Made by a program: the position numbers and the translations under genes
NCBI GenBank assembly: GCA_963778945.1
Contig: CAVZWL010000006.1
Span: 62,001-126,000 of the forward strand
DNA length: 64,000 nt
Direction of reading: 5' to 3'
Origin: Fen-1254 sp963778945
GTDB taxonomy: Bacteria; Bacteroidota; Ignavibacteria; UBA10030
Notes under the pieces: model-generated
What the model saw: only the letters and a program-made list of their open reading frames with translations
Database searches by the model: none
What the model was told of the DNA's origin: nothing
Shown here: positions 30,127 through 39,048 of the stretch, in pieces
Layout: every line of letters starts with the position of its first letter
Numbering within the stretch: the first letter of the stretch is position 1

Positions 30127-31389
30127 ATGAGACACGGTACGCCGGTCATCCTGCTGCTCTTTACTTTTCATTGCATAGCTCAAACCCTTCCGGCGGGAGT
30201 CCAGATGACGCCCGTTAAAAAAGCCGACCTGATTCAGGTCGACGTGTTTGTGCCGCAACAATTTAAAAGTACCTTTACGCAGCGCCGCGTGCTTAAAATA
30301 CCCGCAGGATATACGGCAAAGGTATTTTATGCGGGCCGATTGAGCAAGCCGAGATTTTTTGACTGGAGTCCGGACAGCGTGCTGCATGTTGCCAATAAGA
30401 CCAGCGGCGAAATTATCGCGCTCCCCGACCGCAATCATAAGGGAGCTGCAGATACTGCAATTGTCGTTGCCTCGGGATTTAATCTTTCGCATGATCTTGC
30501 ATTCTATAACGGCGCAATGTATGTGGCAGAAGAACGCCGGGTGGTCAAGTGTACCGACCCGGATGCCGGCGGGGTGTATCGCACGAAAACGATAATCATC
30601 GGCGATATTATGGAGGGTGCGCGCCAGCCGGGCGGCGGTCACGATACGCGCACAATTGTTTTCGATCCGGCAAAAAAGAAGATGTATCTTTCCATCGGTT
30701 CTTCGTGCAACGTCTGCCGTGAAGAATACCGTGCGCTCATCGAAGAGTACAACGACGATGGATCGGGACGCCGGCCGTATGCAACCGGCACACGTAACGC
30801 TGTGGGATTGACGTTTCACAATGGACGGCTATGGGCGATTAACAACGGCAGCGACTGGCAGGGAGATGATATTCCGCCCGAATGGATGGATGTCGTCCGC
30901 GACGGCGGTTTTTACGGCCATCCGTTTGCCTATGCCAACGGCATCTATTTTAATTTCAATGCTCATAAAGAATATCATGACCTTCTCCCGATTACGGCCG
31001 AGGACAGCGCGCGCGTTCGCTCGATGGTGCAGCCCGCGGCGCTCGTGCAGGCGCATTCTGCACCGATGGCCGTTGTTTTTTCCAACGCTTCGTTTCCGGA
31101 GGAATTTCAGAATGGAGCATTCGTTGCATTCCGCGGCTCCTGGAATCGTTCCATGCGGACCGGCTACAAAGTCGTGTTTATGAAATTCCAACATGACGGA
31201 GATACGACGGTACAGTATGTTACCGATGTAGTGACGGGATTTCAAAAAGAAGGAACGAATTCGTATGCCGATGTATGGGGACGCCCCGTTGGGCTTGCGA
31301 TAGATCTCCGGGGCAATCTCTATGTCGGATCCGACGATATTACACAATGCATCATCATCGTTTCTCCTCTATCTCGGAAGAACGAATAA
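30127..31389 (+). CDS. Secreted PQQ-type beta-propeller dehydrogenase (L-sorbosone dehydrogenase-like)
   Basis: A 420-residue protein with a signal peptide (about residues 1-18, ending CIAQT). The propeller shows landmarks of the sorbosone/glucose dehydrogenase family: HVANKTSGEIIAL, GGGHDTRTIVFDP, SIGSSCNVCREEY (no heme motif, as CNVC is not followed by His), YATGTRNAVGLTFH, NNGSDWQGDDIPPE and GFYGHPFAYANG. Such proteins oxidise sugars or aldoses with PQQ in the periplasm, though many homologues are uncharacterised. The ATG at 30127 is preferred over 30109 because GAGGAGA lies 6-12 bases before it. It has no T9SS tail, unlike the second propeller protein in the window. Confidence 0.85.
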   Translation: MRHGTPVILLLFTFHCIAQTLPAGVQMTPVKKADLIQVDVFVPQQFKSTFTQRRVLKIPAGYTAKVFYAGRLSKPRFFDWSPDSVLHVANKTSGEIIALPDRNHKGAADTAIVVASGFNLSHDLAFYNGAMYVAEERRVVKCTDPDAGGVYRTKTIIIGDIMEGARQPGGGHDTRTIVFDPAKKKMYLSIGSSCNVCREEYRALIEEYNDDGSGRRPYATGTRNAVGLTFHNGRLWAINNGSDWQGDDIPPEWMDVVRDGGFYGHPFAYANGIYFNFNAHKEYHDLLPITAEDSARVRSMVQPAALVQAHSAPMAVVFSNASFPEEFQNGAFVAFRGSWNRSMRTGYKVVFMKFQHDGDTTVQYVTDVVTGFQKEGTNSYADVWGRPVGLAIDLRGNLYVGSDDITQCIIIVSPLSRKNE

Positions 31390-31452
31390 AATAACATTGT
31401 GAAGAATGAAATTTCGGATAACAAAACGACCTGAGCAGCTGCGATATTGACT

Positions 31453-31914
31453 CTATATTTTTATGAACGGAATCAATTGTGCGATCTTCTGAGCGTATCG
31501 CTGAAACTCTTCACCGAACTCTTTTCTCAGAAATTCCTCCTCCTTCCCGATGCGTAATTTAAATGCTGCGAACATAGCTAAAGACACAGCACAGATAAAA
31601 AGATCGTTGCAGAGAAATGCAATTCCCGGAACGATGAAGACAATAAATGCAGCATAGAGCGGGTTTCGAGAAAGACGATAGACCCCTGAAATTTCCAGTC
31701 TATGGGATCGAAAAGCTTTGGAAATAAGTAAGGCGGATGATATCCAGAAGTATAGACCTACGGCAATAAGAAGTATTCCGAAAGCCGTTGCATATTCCCG
31801 ACATGCTGGCGGAAGGGGAATTGTCATTCCTATGATGCGCTGGAGGAAAAAAATAATTCCAAAACTGCATGCGCCGACGACTGCAAGCAGCGGCCCGATT
31901 CCTAAGATGTTCAT
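31453..31914 (-). CDS. Isoprenylcysteine carboxylmethyltransferase-family membrane protein
   Basis: A 153-residue membrane protein with about four hydrophobic segments. The C-terminal half shows the ICMT/PEMT pattern: SGVYRLSRNPLYAAFIVFI (about 88-106), an acidic KEEEFLRKEFGEEFQRYA (about 130-147) near the methyl-donor site. Members methylate small or lipid-linked substrates with S-adenosylmethionine; the substrate here is unknown. The ATG at 31914 has a strong AAAGGAGG 8-15 bases upstream, so it is chosen over one 21 bases further out. It is convergent with the propeller gene. Confidence 0.82.
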   Translation of the reverse strand: MNILGIGPLLAVVGACSFGIIFFLQRIIGMTIPLPPACREYATAFGILLIAVGLYFWISSALLISKAFRSHRLEISGVYRLSRNPLYAAFIVFIVPGIAFLCNDLFICAVSLAMFAAFKLRIGKEEEFLRKEFGEEFQRYAQKIAQLIPFIKI

Positions 31915-32071
31915 CTGTCTGCCTCCTTTGTTCATTTTAATTCCAACCGCATGATTTCAAACCAGCGTGCATACTCCGATTCAGCATATCGGAATACTAT
32001 GAATCATGCCCAATATAGTGTCTTTTGCGCAAAGACCCCGTGTCAAACGGCGCTGGAAAAATTTTATTGCC

Positions 32072-32563
32072 TTATCTTTCGGAACGGCCGCGCTGAAAAA
32101 GCTTTATAAAACCAATAAGATGAATAAACCCGATGCAAAGTGCAAGAAGAGAAAAAATTAATAAACGCGTCAAATGCTGCTCGGGATGTTGAGAGATGAA
32201 CAAATAATCCGGAATAACTCTCAATCCGCGGAATATATAAACGGCTGTGACGAACCCGATGATTGTTCGCAAAAACGGCAAGCGGCGGAATTTACCGGCT
32301 CCGGATAAGGCATACAGTCCCCATACTGCTGCGATGATCCCGATCATCAGGCAAAGTGATATAAAATAGACAGGATGCTCAATTTGAAGCCTGGCAGGTC
32401 CGCCAAAATACGCGACGAGTTCCGGCGGCCAAAAAACTGCGCTGGCCTGAAAAAGTGCGAATGCCAATGAAAAGCAGCCGCCGATTTGCAGACATACATT
32501 TTTCTTTACAAAAGGCAATTTGCTATTGATTGAGGATTGTAAAAGCGCGTTTGAACGATTCAT
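32072..32563 (-). CDS. Small four-helix membrane protein of unknown function
   Basis: A 163-residue protein with four hydrophobic segments (roughly residues 22-45, 63-85, 98-115 and 130-150). I recognise no family motif; the pattern AVFWPPELVAYFGGPARLQI resembles small uncharacterised membrane proteins. The start at 32563 has AAGGAATAG upstream and is preferred over the longer frame beginning at 32596. It lies 157 bases upstream of the ICMT-like gene on the same strand and may be co-transcribed. Confidence 0.65.
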   Translation of the reverse strand: MNRSNALLQSSINSKLPFVKKNVCLQIGGCFSLAFALFQASAVFWPPELVAYFGGPARLQIEHPVYFISLCLMIGIIAAVWGLYALSGAGKFRRLPFLRTIIGFVTAVYIFRGLRVIPDYLFISQHPEQHLTRLLIFSLLALCIGFIHLIGFIKLFQRGRSER

Positions 32564-32973
32564 TCTATTCCTTATCCCTTCATGAAGAATATACATTGCC
32601 TAACTGCAGCTATTAACTGACTTGAAAATAAAAGTTAAAAATATTTTCGTCATTTATCAGCATACAAACCGCGGAATTCTTGAGGACACCGTCGCAAGAT
32701 GTCAATATTCGGATCGTTGTCCTCTCGATGCACAGAGTGCCCATTGTTTTAGGGGGGTCTGCAATTCGCATCTTCGTTGTGGAATGCATTTACGATTCTT
32801 TATCTCAGCCCTTGAGCTTTCGTCCGCGTCTCAAACGCAGGTGCTCAAAATTTATCTATATTCACAGGTTTTACGTAATTTGAAAAGGGATATATTTTTT
32901 TGTACCTTTTATACAGGATCAAGCATCCTATTCACGCGTGCTGCGTCTGAGGTCAACTTAAACATCCTTTTTG
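32564..32973. other. Divergent intergenic region before the LuxR-type regulator
   Basis: About 410 bases. A frame of 126 codons covers most of it on the plus strand (32622-33002) but has no recognisable domain and overlaps the regulator gene, so I do not call it. Promoters for both flanking genes should be here; none is clear. Confidence 0.35.
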
Positions 32974-33624
32974 ATGAAAAAAATTCGAATACTCGTTCTT
33001 GAAGATAACCGCGTCTTGCGCGACGGCATCACTCTTATGCTCAATGGACAGGCAGACATGCAAGTTGTGGCTGCTATCGGAAGCGGCAATAATATCATTC
33101 TCAAAGCAAGCCAGGCAAAGCCGCATGTGATTCTTATGGATGTGGGTCTGACAAGTTTCAAGGAATCATCGGTTATTGAATCTGTAAGGAAAAAAATTCC
33201 AGAAGCAAAAGTGATAGGAATGGGTTTTGCCCCGTCGCAATCGGATATCGTAGAATTTGTAGAAGCAGGAGCGTCGGGTTTTATTCTAAAAAATGCGACG
33301 GTGAAGGAATTTCTCGGAACCATACGATCTGTGGCGCAAGGGATAAAAGTCCTTCCACCTTTGCTGACGGGTTCTCTTTTTTCTCATGTCATTGAGCTTG
33401 CTCTCAAGAAGAGAAAAGGAAAGTTGACCAATGCCGTACGGATGACAAGACGCGAGCGTGAAATAATTGTGCTTATCGCCGACGGACTCAGCAACAAGGA
33501 AATTGCCCTGCAGCTCAACATTGCCACGCACACTGTGAAAAGCCATGTCCACAACATCATGGAAAAATTAGCTCTGCACACTCGTCTGCAGATAGCAAAA
33601 TTTATCCACGAAGAAAATTCTTAA
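32974..33624 (+). CDS. NarL/FixJ-type response regulator
   Basis: A 216-residue DNA-binding regulator. Residues 1-120 are a receiver domain (LVLEDNR acidic pair at the start, VILMDVGL with the phospho-Asp at about 53, and GFILKNA with the conserved Lys at about 103). Residues 150-212 are a LuxR helix-turn-helix (MTRREREIIVLIADGLSNKE, then HTVKSHVHNIMEKL). It should activate or repress transcription when phosphorylated. No kinase gene is next to it, so the partner is elsewhere, possibly one of the orphan hybrid kinases here. The ATG at 32974 is used rather than a TTG three bases earlier; no clear ribosome site is seen. Confidence 0.93.
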   Translation: MKKIRILVLEDNRVLRDGITLMLNGQADMQVVAAIGSGNNIILKASQAKPHVILMDVGLTSFKESSVIESVRKKIPEAKVIGMGFAPSQSDIVEFVEAGASGFILKNATVKEFLGTIRSVAQGIKVLPPLLTGSLFSHVIELALKKRKGKLTNAVRMTRREREIIVLIADGLSNKEIALQLNIATHTVKSHVHNIMEKLALHTRLQIAKFIHEENS

Positions 33625-33669
33625 CTCTCTCTTATCCGGCATCCTGTCCTTGCCATTTTTCCGATCCTA

Positions 33670-33709
33670 GAGGAATTAATCCCTTTTTCATCCTTTTGGG
33701 CTATTACTC
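33670..33709 (+). repeat. Dispersed 40-base motif, copy B
   Basis: Ungapped match to copies A (31 of 40) and C (29 of 40). It lies about 45 bases after the LuxR-type regulator stop and 76 bases upstream of the LysE-type exporter gene. Confidence 0.65.
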
Positions 33710-33785
33710 ATAACATGGTTCATGAGTACACTTCAATAATAATTATCCGATTGTCGATATCCAATGGACCAGGACCCGGCTCCGC

Positions 33786-34409
33786 ATGGCCTTTATTTCT
33801 CTTCTTGAAGGATTTGTTATAGGGTTTTTACTCGCGATGCCCGTGGGTCCCATCGGAATTCTCTGCATTCGGCGCACTCTTACAAATGGGAGGCATCATG
33901 GAATTATTGTCGGCCTCAGCGGCGCCTCTGCAGACGTTGTGTATGCTTTGGTTGCAGCTTTCAGCGTTACGCTGATCTCCGATTTTGTTACAGGTTTTCA
34001 ACATTGGATTCGGCTCGCAGGCGGAGTCCTGCTTCTCATTTTGGGTTTTTATATTTTCCGGTCTCAGCCGGCTCTACGCAGCGCGCCCAATCGATCGAAC
34101 ATCCATGCAAAGACATTTTTTTCCACGTTTCTTCTTGCTCTTACGAATCCGATGACAATGTTTGCTTTTGCGACCGCTTTTTCGGCTGTCAGAAGCGGGC
34201 AGATTACGAATAATCGAATTTTTCTTCCCATGCTTGTTGCAGGCGTTTTTTTGGGGTCGCTCTTTTGGTTTTTCATGCTCGCGAACTTCGCTTCCATTTT
34301 TAAGAAGAATCTTACAGATGGGGGACTCGTGCTCGTCAACAAAATATCCGGCTGCCTTTTAATGTGCTTCGGCGTTATTGCTCTCTGGGCCGGTGCAAAT
34401 AGGCTCTGA
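33786..34409 (+). CDS. LysE-family amino-acid/metabolite exporter
   Basis: A 207-residue inner-membrane protein with about six hydrophobic segments. The N-terminal segment has the LysE hallmark FLLAMPVGPIGILCIRRTLT (about 15-34), and GLSGASADVVYALVA and ALTNPMTMFAFA are also family-typical. LysE/RhtB proteins export basic or other amino acids and small metabolites; the substrate is unknown. Ribosome site is modest (AGGA about 10 bases upstream). The 40-base motif 76 bases upstream is shared with the CsbD-like and lysine-rich protein genes. Confidence 0.88.
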   Translation: MAFISLLEGFVIGFLLAMPVGPIGILCIRRTLTNGRHHGIIVGLSGASADVVYALVAAFSVTLISDFVTGFQHWIRLAGGVLLLILGFYIFRSQPALRSAPNRSNIHAKTFFSTFLLALTNPMTMFAFATAFSAVRSGQITNNRIFLPMLVAGVFLGSLFWFFMLANFASIFKKNLTDGGLVLVNKISGCLLMCFGVIALWAGANRL

Positions 34410-34494
34410 TGGAGAAAGGCCTCCGGCCGTGCATACCATGAAAGGATTAGACGCGCTAAACGATAAAATGATGGGACAGATTTTATGCCTGTAA

Positions 34495-34534
34495 AAAGGA
34501 TTAACTACTTTTTCATTCCTTCGGGCTATTACCG
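34495..34534 (+). repeat. Dispersed 40-base motif, copy C
   Basis: Ungapped match to copies A (32 of 40) and B (29 of 40); 26 columns are invariant in all three. It lies 114 bases upstream of the 41-residue lysine-rich protein gene. Confidence 0.65.
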
Positions 34535-34648
34535 ATAAGGAAAATCGTTTGTATTATTTTCGTGCTCATGGGAAGAGCAATTTTCCCCGGCATGTAAAAA
34601 GCGGCAAATCATTTTAATCCAAAGATTCACTTATAAAAGGATAGTATC

Positions 34649-34774
34649 ATGAGTAAAAGTCAAAACAGCAAAAAAAGTTCAAAAAAAGAACCCGCTAAAA
34701 CGATGAAAGAAAAAAAGGCGGCTAAAAGAGAGAAGAAAAACGAAAAGATGAATCACGGAATCATCAATCAATAA
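34649..34774 (+). CDS. 41-residue lysine-rich small protein
   Basis: A short gene of 41 codons, ATG to TAA, with AAAGGA 9-14 bases upstream. About two fifths of the residues are lysine or arginine, with clusters such as KKSSKKEPAKTMKEKKAAKR followed by an acidic-basic helix and an uncharged tail ending in NHGIINQ. Such composition suits a nucleic-acid-binding or ribosome-associated peptide, but this is inference. I do not recognise a named family. It lies between the LysE exporter and the ECF sigma factor gene, and carries motif copy C upstream. Confidence 0.6.
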   Translation: MSKSQNSKKSSKKEPAKTMKEKKAAKREKKNEKMNHGIINQ

Positions 34775-34921
34775 TGCGGAATCGTTCTTCATGTGCCCTC
34801 ATTTTTATAAAGGGATGAATTCTTTGCTCGTTTTTCGTTTTCTTTTCTTATGAGATCAATCTTCAGCATCGTAGGCATGGTGCATCATCGTTATGTCTGA
34901 ATAGTGAAAGGGGAAGCGGCT

Positions 34922-35509
34922 ATGGCGGATCAACCTGGTTTTGAGCAAACAGCTTTGCCGCATATGCCTTGTCTCTACAATTATGCATTGAAGCTGACTA
35001 TGAACGGCGAAGATGCAAAGGACCTGCTGCAGGAGACATATCTCAAGGCATATCGTTCCTGGAAAAGTTTTGAGGAAGGAACGAATATAAAAGGATGGTT
35101 ATACCGGATCATGAAGAATGCATATATTAATATCTACAGGAAAAAATCCAAAGAGCCTAAGAAAATAGAATACAGCGAAACATATTCCATTTCCAATGTC
35201 CTTTCACATCAGAGATACGACACCAGCTACCCGGTCGTAAAACATTTTGATGAGGTCTTTGAAGATGAAATTGCCCGATCGATGGAGTCTCTGCCGAGCA
35301 ATTTCAGGACGGTTGTCCTGCTCAGTGATGTTGAAGACCTGAAGTATGCTGAAATTGCCAAGATGGTTTCCTGCCCGGTAGGTACGGTGCGTTCCCGGCT
35401 GCACAGAGGCCGAAAAGTCCTGCAGCAAAAACTGTCCAATTATGCTGCGATCAACGGTTATGTAAAATTTGAATACTCCCGTGCGCTGCAAAAAGACGTT
35501 CTCAAGTAA
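34922..35509 (+). CDS. ECF-type RNA polymerase sigma factor
   Basis: A 195-residue sigma factor with region 2 (about residues 12-80; EDAKDLLQETYLKAYRSW, then NIKGWLYRIMKNAYINIYRK) and region 4 (about 125-180; MESLPSNFRTVVLLSDVEDL, then GTVRSRLHRGRK). It directs RNA polymerase to a specific promoter set. The ATG at 34922 is chosen because GAAAGGGGAAG precedes it; a GTG at 34904 is also in frame. No anti-sigma gene with a zinc-binding or membrane domain is adjacent, which is unusual for this class, so control may be transcriptional or by an unlinked partner. Confidence 0.93.
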   Translation: MADQPGFEQTALPHMPCLYNYALKLTMNGEDAKDLLQETYLKAYRSWKSFEEGTNIKGWLYRIMKNAYINIYRKKSKEPKKIEYSETYSISNVLSHQRYDTSYPVVKHFDEVFEDEIARSMESLPSNFRTVVLLSDVEDLKYAEIAKMVSCPVGTVRSRLHRGRKVLQQKLSNYAAINGYVKFEYSRALQKDVLK

Positions 35510-35619
35510 AGAGAGAAAATTGTCCCATTCTCATAAGTAAAAAGAACATACCGGAATACAGTGGAAGGACAAGCGAGGCAGCACAGGAATAAAAGCCCGA
35601 ACGATCAGGAGTACATACT

Positions 35620-37673
35620 ATGCAAGAACGAATCATGAAAAACGAAACAAGCTCCTTCGAACATATGCAAACCGGTTTCCGTATGATGAAGGAGTCCGGG
35701 AATGAGGAGCTGGATGTTACATTGATCCGTCCCACTAATTACACGGACGACGGCTACCCGATCAAAACACGCATTGGCGTTATACGAAGCAACACGTTAA
35801 CGCAGCTCGGCACGCTTGTACATGATCTCGAAAACACTCCGTTTTTCAAAGGGGTCTCAATTAATATCCGCAAGATTGATGAAGCGATTGAGTGGATCCC
35901 TGTAAAGGATATCGTTCAACGTGCTAAGACTCCCGGGGTAAAGTCACTTGTCATGCTTGTCGGTGTGCAAACCAACCAGTACCCGCGCGCATTAGATATT
36001 GCATCAAAGTTTCTGCCGCTCGGAATCCCTGTCATCATCGGCGGTTTCCATGTCAGCGGAATGCTTGCGATGATCGGTCTGACAGCTGATTTGAGGAATG
36101 CGATGTCGAAGGGGATTACGCTCGTTGCAGGAGAGGTCGAAGGCGGGAAGACTGTCTGCGATTGTTGAAGATGTTCTGAAGGACAGGGCACAGCCTCTCT
36201 ATAATTTTCTCAATCCGACGCCTGATCTTTTCAACGTTCCGATACCTCACATCACAAAAGATGAATTCGAAAATTTCGCTTCCCGGTTCACGACGATTGA
36301 TACCGGACGCGGATGTGTTTTCAATTGTGATTTTTGCACGATTATAAACGTTCAGGGCAGAACTATGCGGTACCGGGATCCGAAGCAAGTTGTCGAATTC
36401 GTGAGACAAAGTTATCATGAAGCAGGCGTATCGCACTCTTTTTTTACGGATGATAACACGGCGCGGAATCCGCGATGGCGCGACCTTTTTGCAGAACTTA
36501 TACGCATTCGCGAGGAAGAAAAAATTCCTTTTACATTTATGATGCAGAGCGATCTTGCTGCCCGGAAGATGCATGGCGGAGATTTTTTCGAACTTGCTGC
36601 GCGTGCAGGATGCAATCAGGTTTTTTTCGGCGTGGAAAGCGTCAACCGTGAAAATCTGCGCTCAAAGGATAAGTTTCAGAATCAGGTTTCGGAATATACC
36701 GACCTTGTGTCGCATTGCCATTCTCTCGGCATTACCTGCCATGCAGGATATATTCTCGGACTGCCGTTCGATACATCGGCAAGCATCAAACGGGATGTCG
36801 CCGAACTGCAGCGAATGATGTTCGATTCAGCATCGTTCTATATCCTTTCCCCTCTTCCCGGCTCGAAGGATCACCAGCGCTGGTGGCGGGAAGGGCGGTG
36901 GATGGATGAAGATTTCAATAGATACGATGCAGCTCACGTTGCCGTTAAACCGGAGCGCATGTCTTGTGATGAACTTATGGCGGCATATCATGATGCATGG
37001 GAGCAATTTTATTCCATCGAGCACATGGTGAACATCCTTAAACTTTGGAGAAGCGATCATTCATATTATAAAGAAAGATTGGCTTTTTTTATGTGGTATC
37101 TTTATTCGTCCAGAATTGAACGATTGCATCCGATGAACTGCGGATTCTGGACAGTTCGCCGCCGGAATGACCGCCGGGCTGGTTTTTCGCAGGAAGCATT
37201 CATTCCTTTCTGGTTCAATCGAACGGTAGTCCTCGCGGTACGCATATGGCAGATGTCAAAATTATTTTTCCAGTTCGAAGAAGTATGGCTCCGAAGCCGG
37301 CAGAAAAGCAGAATCGAAGAGGCATTGTCTGAATTAATCTCGAAGACAAAACAGGACATTGTCGACTGGAGGGGTCTCAGGTACAAGGGAACTCGCGGGA
37401 TTTTATGCCAAGATTTCCATCGAGATGCCGGAGCTCAAGGTGCCGTCTCTTGCGCGCCTTTGGTTGATGAAGCGAAATCCATTTGCCGGTGTTTTTTCGA
37501 GGTTCTATGTTCAACGTATATGGAAGCGGTGGTATTTTAATATATGGAATCCTTTAAAGTGGGTCGAAGTGTGGCTGTTCGAATGGACACATGGTTTTCG
37601 ATTTCTTTATCATCTTCTCTATGAGGAAATAGAAAAAAAACCGGTTCCTTTTTATGAACTGTCACCAAAGTAG
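35620..37673 (+). CDS. B12-binding-type radical SAM protein, two frameshifts
   Basis: Segments 35620-36144, 36146-37378 and 37380-37673 join into 683 residues if one base is removed near 36145 (in a GGG run) and near 37379. Residues about 30-190 resemble the cobalamin-binding domain (VKSLVMLVGVQTNQYPRA, then GIPVIIGGFHVSG), and 225-450 the radical SAM barrel with the cluster motif CVFNCDFC (CX3CX2C, about 237). DTGRGCVF and FFGVESVNRENLRS fit this superfamily. The C-terminal 200 residues are basic and aromatic and probably bind the substrate or membrane. These enzymes perform radical methylations or ring rearrangements on lipids, tetrapyrroles or natural products. A good AGGAG site precedes the ATG. 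The next gene is a GT4, which suggests a lipid or glycan product. Confidence 0.82.
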
Positions 37674-37830
37674 GAATTTTGCCGAAATGATGCTCCAAAA
37701 GCCGAAAAAATTCTGTATATTTCGGCTCAGAGGTGCCGCGCTTTTAGTGCAGGCCGGGAATGTCCTCAGGCAATGTTTTTTTGAGAAACGAATCAGCAAC
37801 ATTTGGCGGGGAAGCACGTTCTATAGTATA

Positions 37831-38949
37831 ATGGAAGTAAAGAAAAAAATAGCGATATTTTGTTTTTCGAATTCCCTGGGCGGGCTTGAGTTGTCCGCTT
37901 TACGACTTGCAGAAGCGATGACAAAACGGGGAACATCTGTTCTTCTTATCGCTCCGCCTTCCTCGCCGGTTGCAGAGCGTGCCCAAAAAGCGAATCTCGA
38001 CATTGTCGAACTTGCTCCCCGATGGAAATATGGAGATTTCTCGACGCTGATTGCTCTCGTTCGTATCCTGAAGTCTCATGATATCGACATTGTCTTGCTT
38101 ATGCAGTCCAAGGATATTCATCTTGCCGCTGTGTCGTCGATGTTTGTCCCTCATGTGAAATTGGTATACTATCAGCAAATGAATTCCCGGCACGATAAAC
38201 GCGATATCATCCATACGTGGATTTATTCCAAACTCGCACTCTGGATTTCATTGACCCAGAGCATGAAAAATGACGTCTTGAAATTTACGCGGGTACCTCG
38301 AGATAAAGTCAAGGTAGTAACTCTGGGCACCGACCTGCATCAATTCGACCCTTCGCATTTCAAGAAAATGGAGGCGCAAAAATTTTTTGGACTGCCCCTG
38401 GACAAGAAAATAGTTGGAGTATTAGGACGGCTCGACAAACTCAAAGGCCAGGATATTCTTCTCCGATCTGCACCCGAAGTAATTGAGCAGCATCCGCACG
38501 TTCTTTTCCTCGTAGCCGGCGACGAAACTGCAGGAGAGCACGGTTATAAAGAATACTTGCTGGAACTGTGCCGTTCTCTTGAAATTGAGCGTTATGTAAA
38601 ATTTATTCCTTTTACGGAAGATGTTCCTCAATTGATGGCTGCATTGGATGTATTTGTGCTGCCTTCATTCTCCGAAACATTCGGACTTATTGTTGTGGAA
38701 GCCATGGCCATGGGGCGGCCGATTATTGCAACGAATGCAGGTGGGCTGCCTGAAATCATTGTCAATGGAAAAACCGGATTGCTGATAAAACCAAAAGATG
38801 CGAATGCAGTCGCTCGTGCGATTCATCGAGTTCTCACGGATGCAGCTCTCCGCTCTTCACTTTCCCATTCTGCGCGAAGGGAAGCATTTAAAAAATACGA
38901 TTTTGAGCACTGCGTGGATTCTTTACTCGCTTCGCTTGCCGGTTTGTAA
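37831..38949 (+). CDS. GT4-family glycosyltransferase
   Basis: A 372-residue cytoplasmic or membrane-associated enzyme. N-terminal Rossmann-like half starts IAIFCFSNSLGGLELSALRL; the C-terminal half has VGVLGRLDKLKGQDILLRSA (about 188-207) and the donor-binding SFSETFGLIVVEAMAMGRPI with the EX7E pattern (about 284-303). It transfers a sugar from a nucleotide donor in a retaining reaction; the acceptor is unknown. The frame is open from 37654, but residues before 37831 show no glycosyltransferase similarity. No ribosome site is visible before 37831, so translation may be coupled to the radical SAM gene 157 bases upstream. Confidence 0.88.
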   Translation: MEVKKKIAIFCFSNSLGGLELSALRLAEAMTKRGTSVLLIAPPSSPVAERAQKANLDIVELAPRWKYGDFSTLIALVRILKSHDIDIVLLMQSKDIHLAAVSSMFVPHVKLVYYQQMNSRHDKRDIIHTWIYSKLALWISLTQSMKNDVLKFTRVPRDKVKVVTLGTDLHQFDPSHFKKMEAQKFFGLPLDKKIVGVLGRLDKLKGQDILLRSAPEVIEQHPHVLFLVAGDETAGEHGYKEYLLELCRSLEIERYVKFIPFTEDVPQLMAALDVFVLPSFSETFGLIVVEAMAMGRPIIATNAGGLPEIIVNGKTGLLIKPKDANAVARAIHRVLTDAALRSSLSHSARREAFKKYDFEHCVDSLLASLAGL

Positions 38950-39048
38950 ACGGGTAGTGAGTCCGTTTCAAGTTGTCTTTCAGATTACCCGTATTTTATT
39001 CCTCAGGGACTCGATAACTCTACAACCCTCCGACCATAGAGCCGAATT

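Noticed and set aside
32622..33002. 126-codon frame upstream of the LuxR-type regulator
   Set aside because: It overlaps the regulator and lacks a domain, a ribosome site or a signal peptide.
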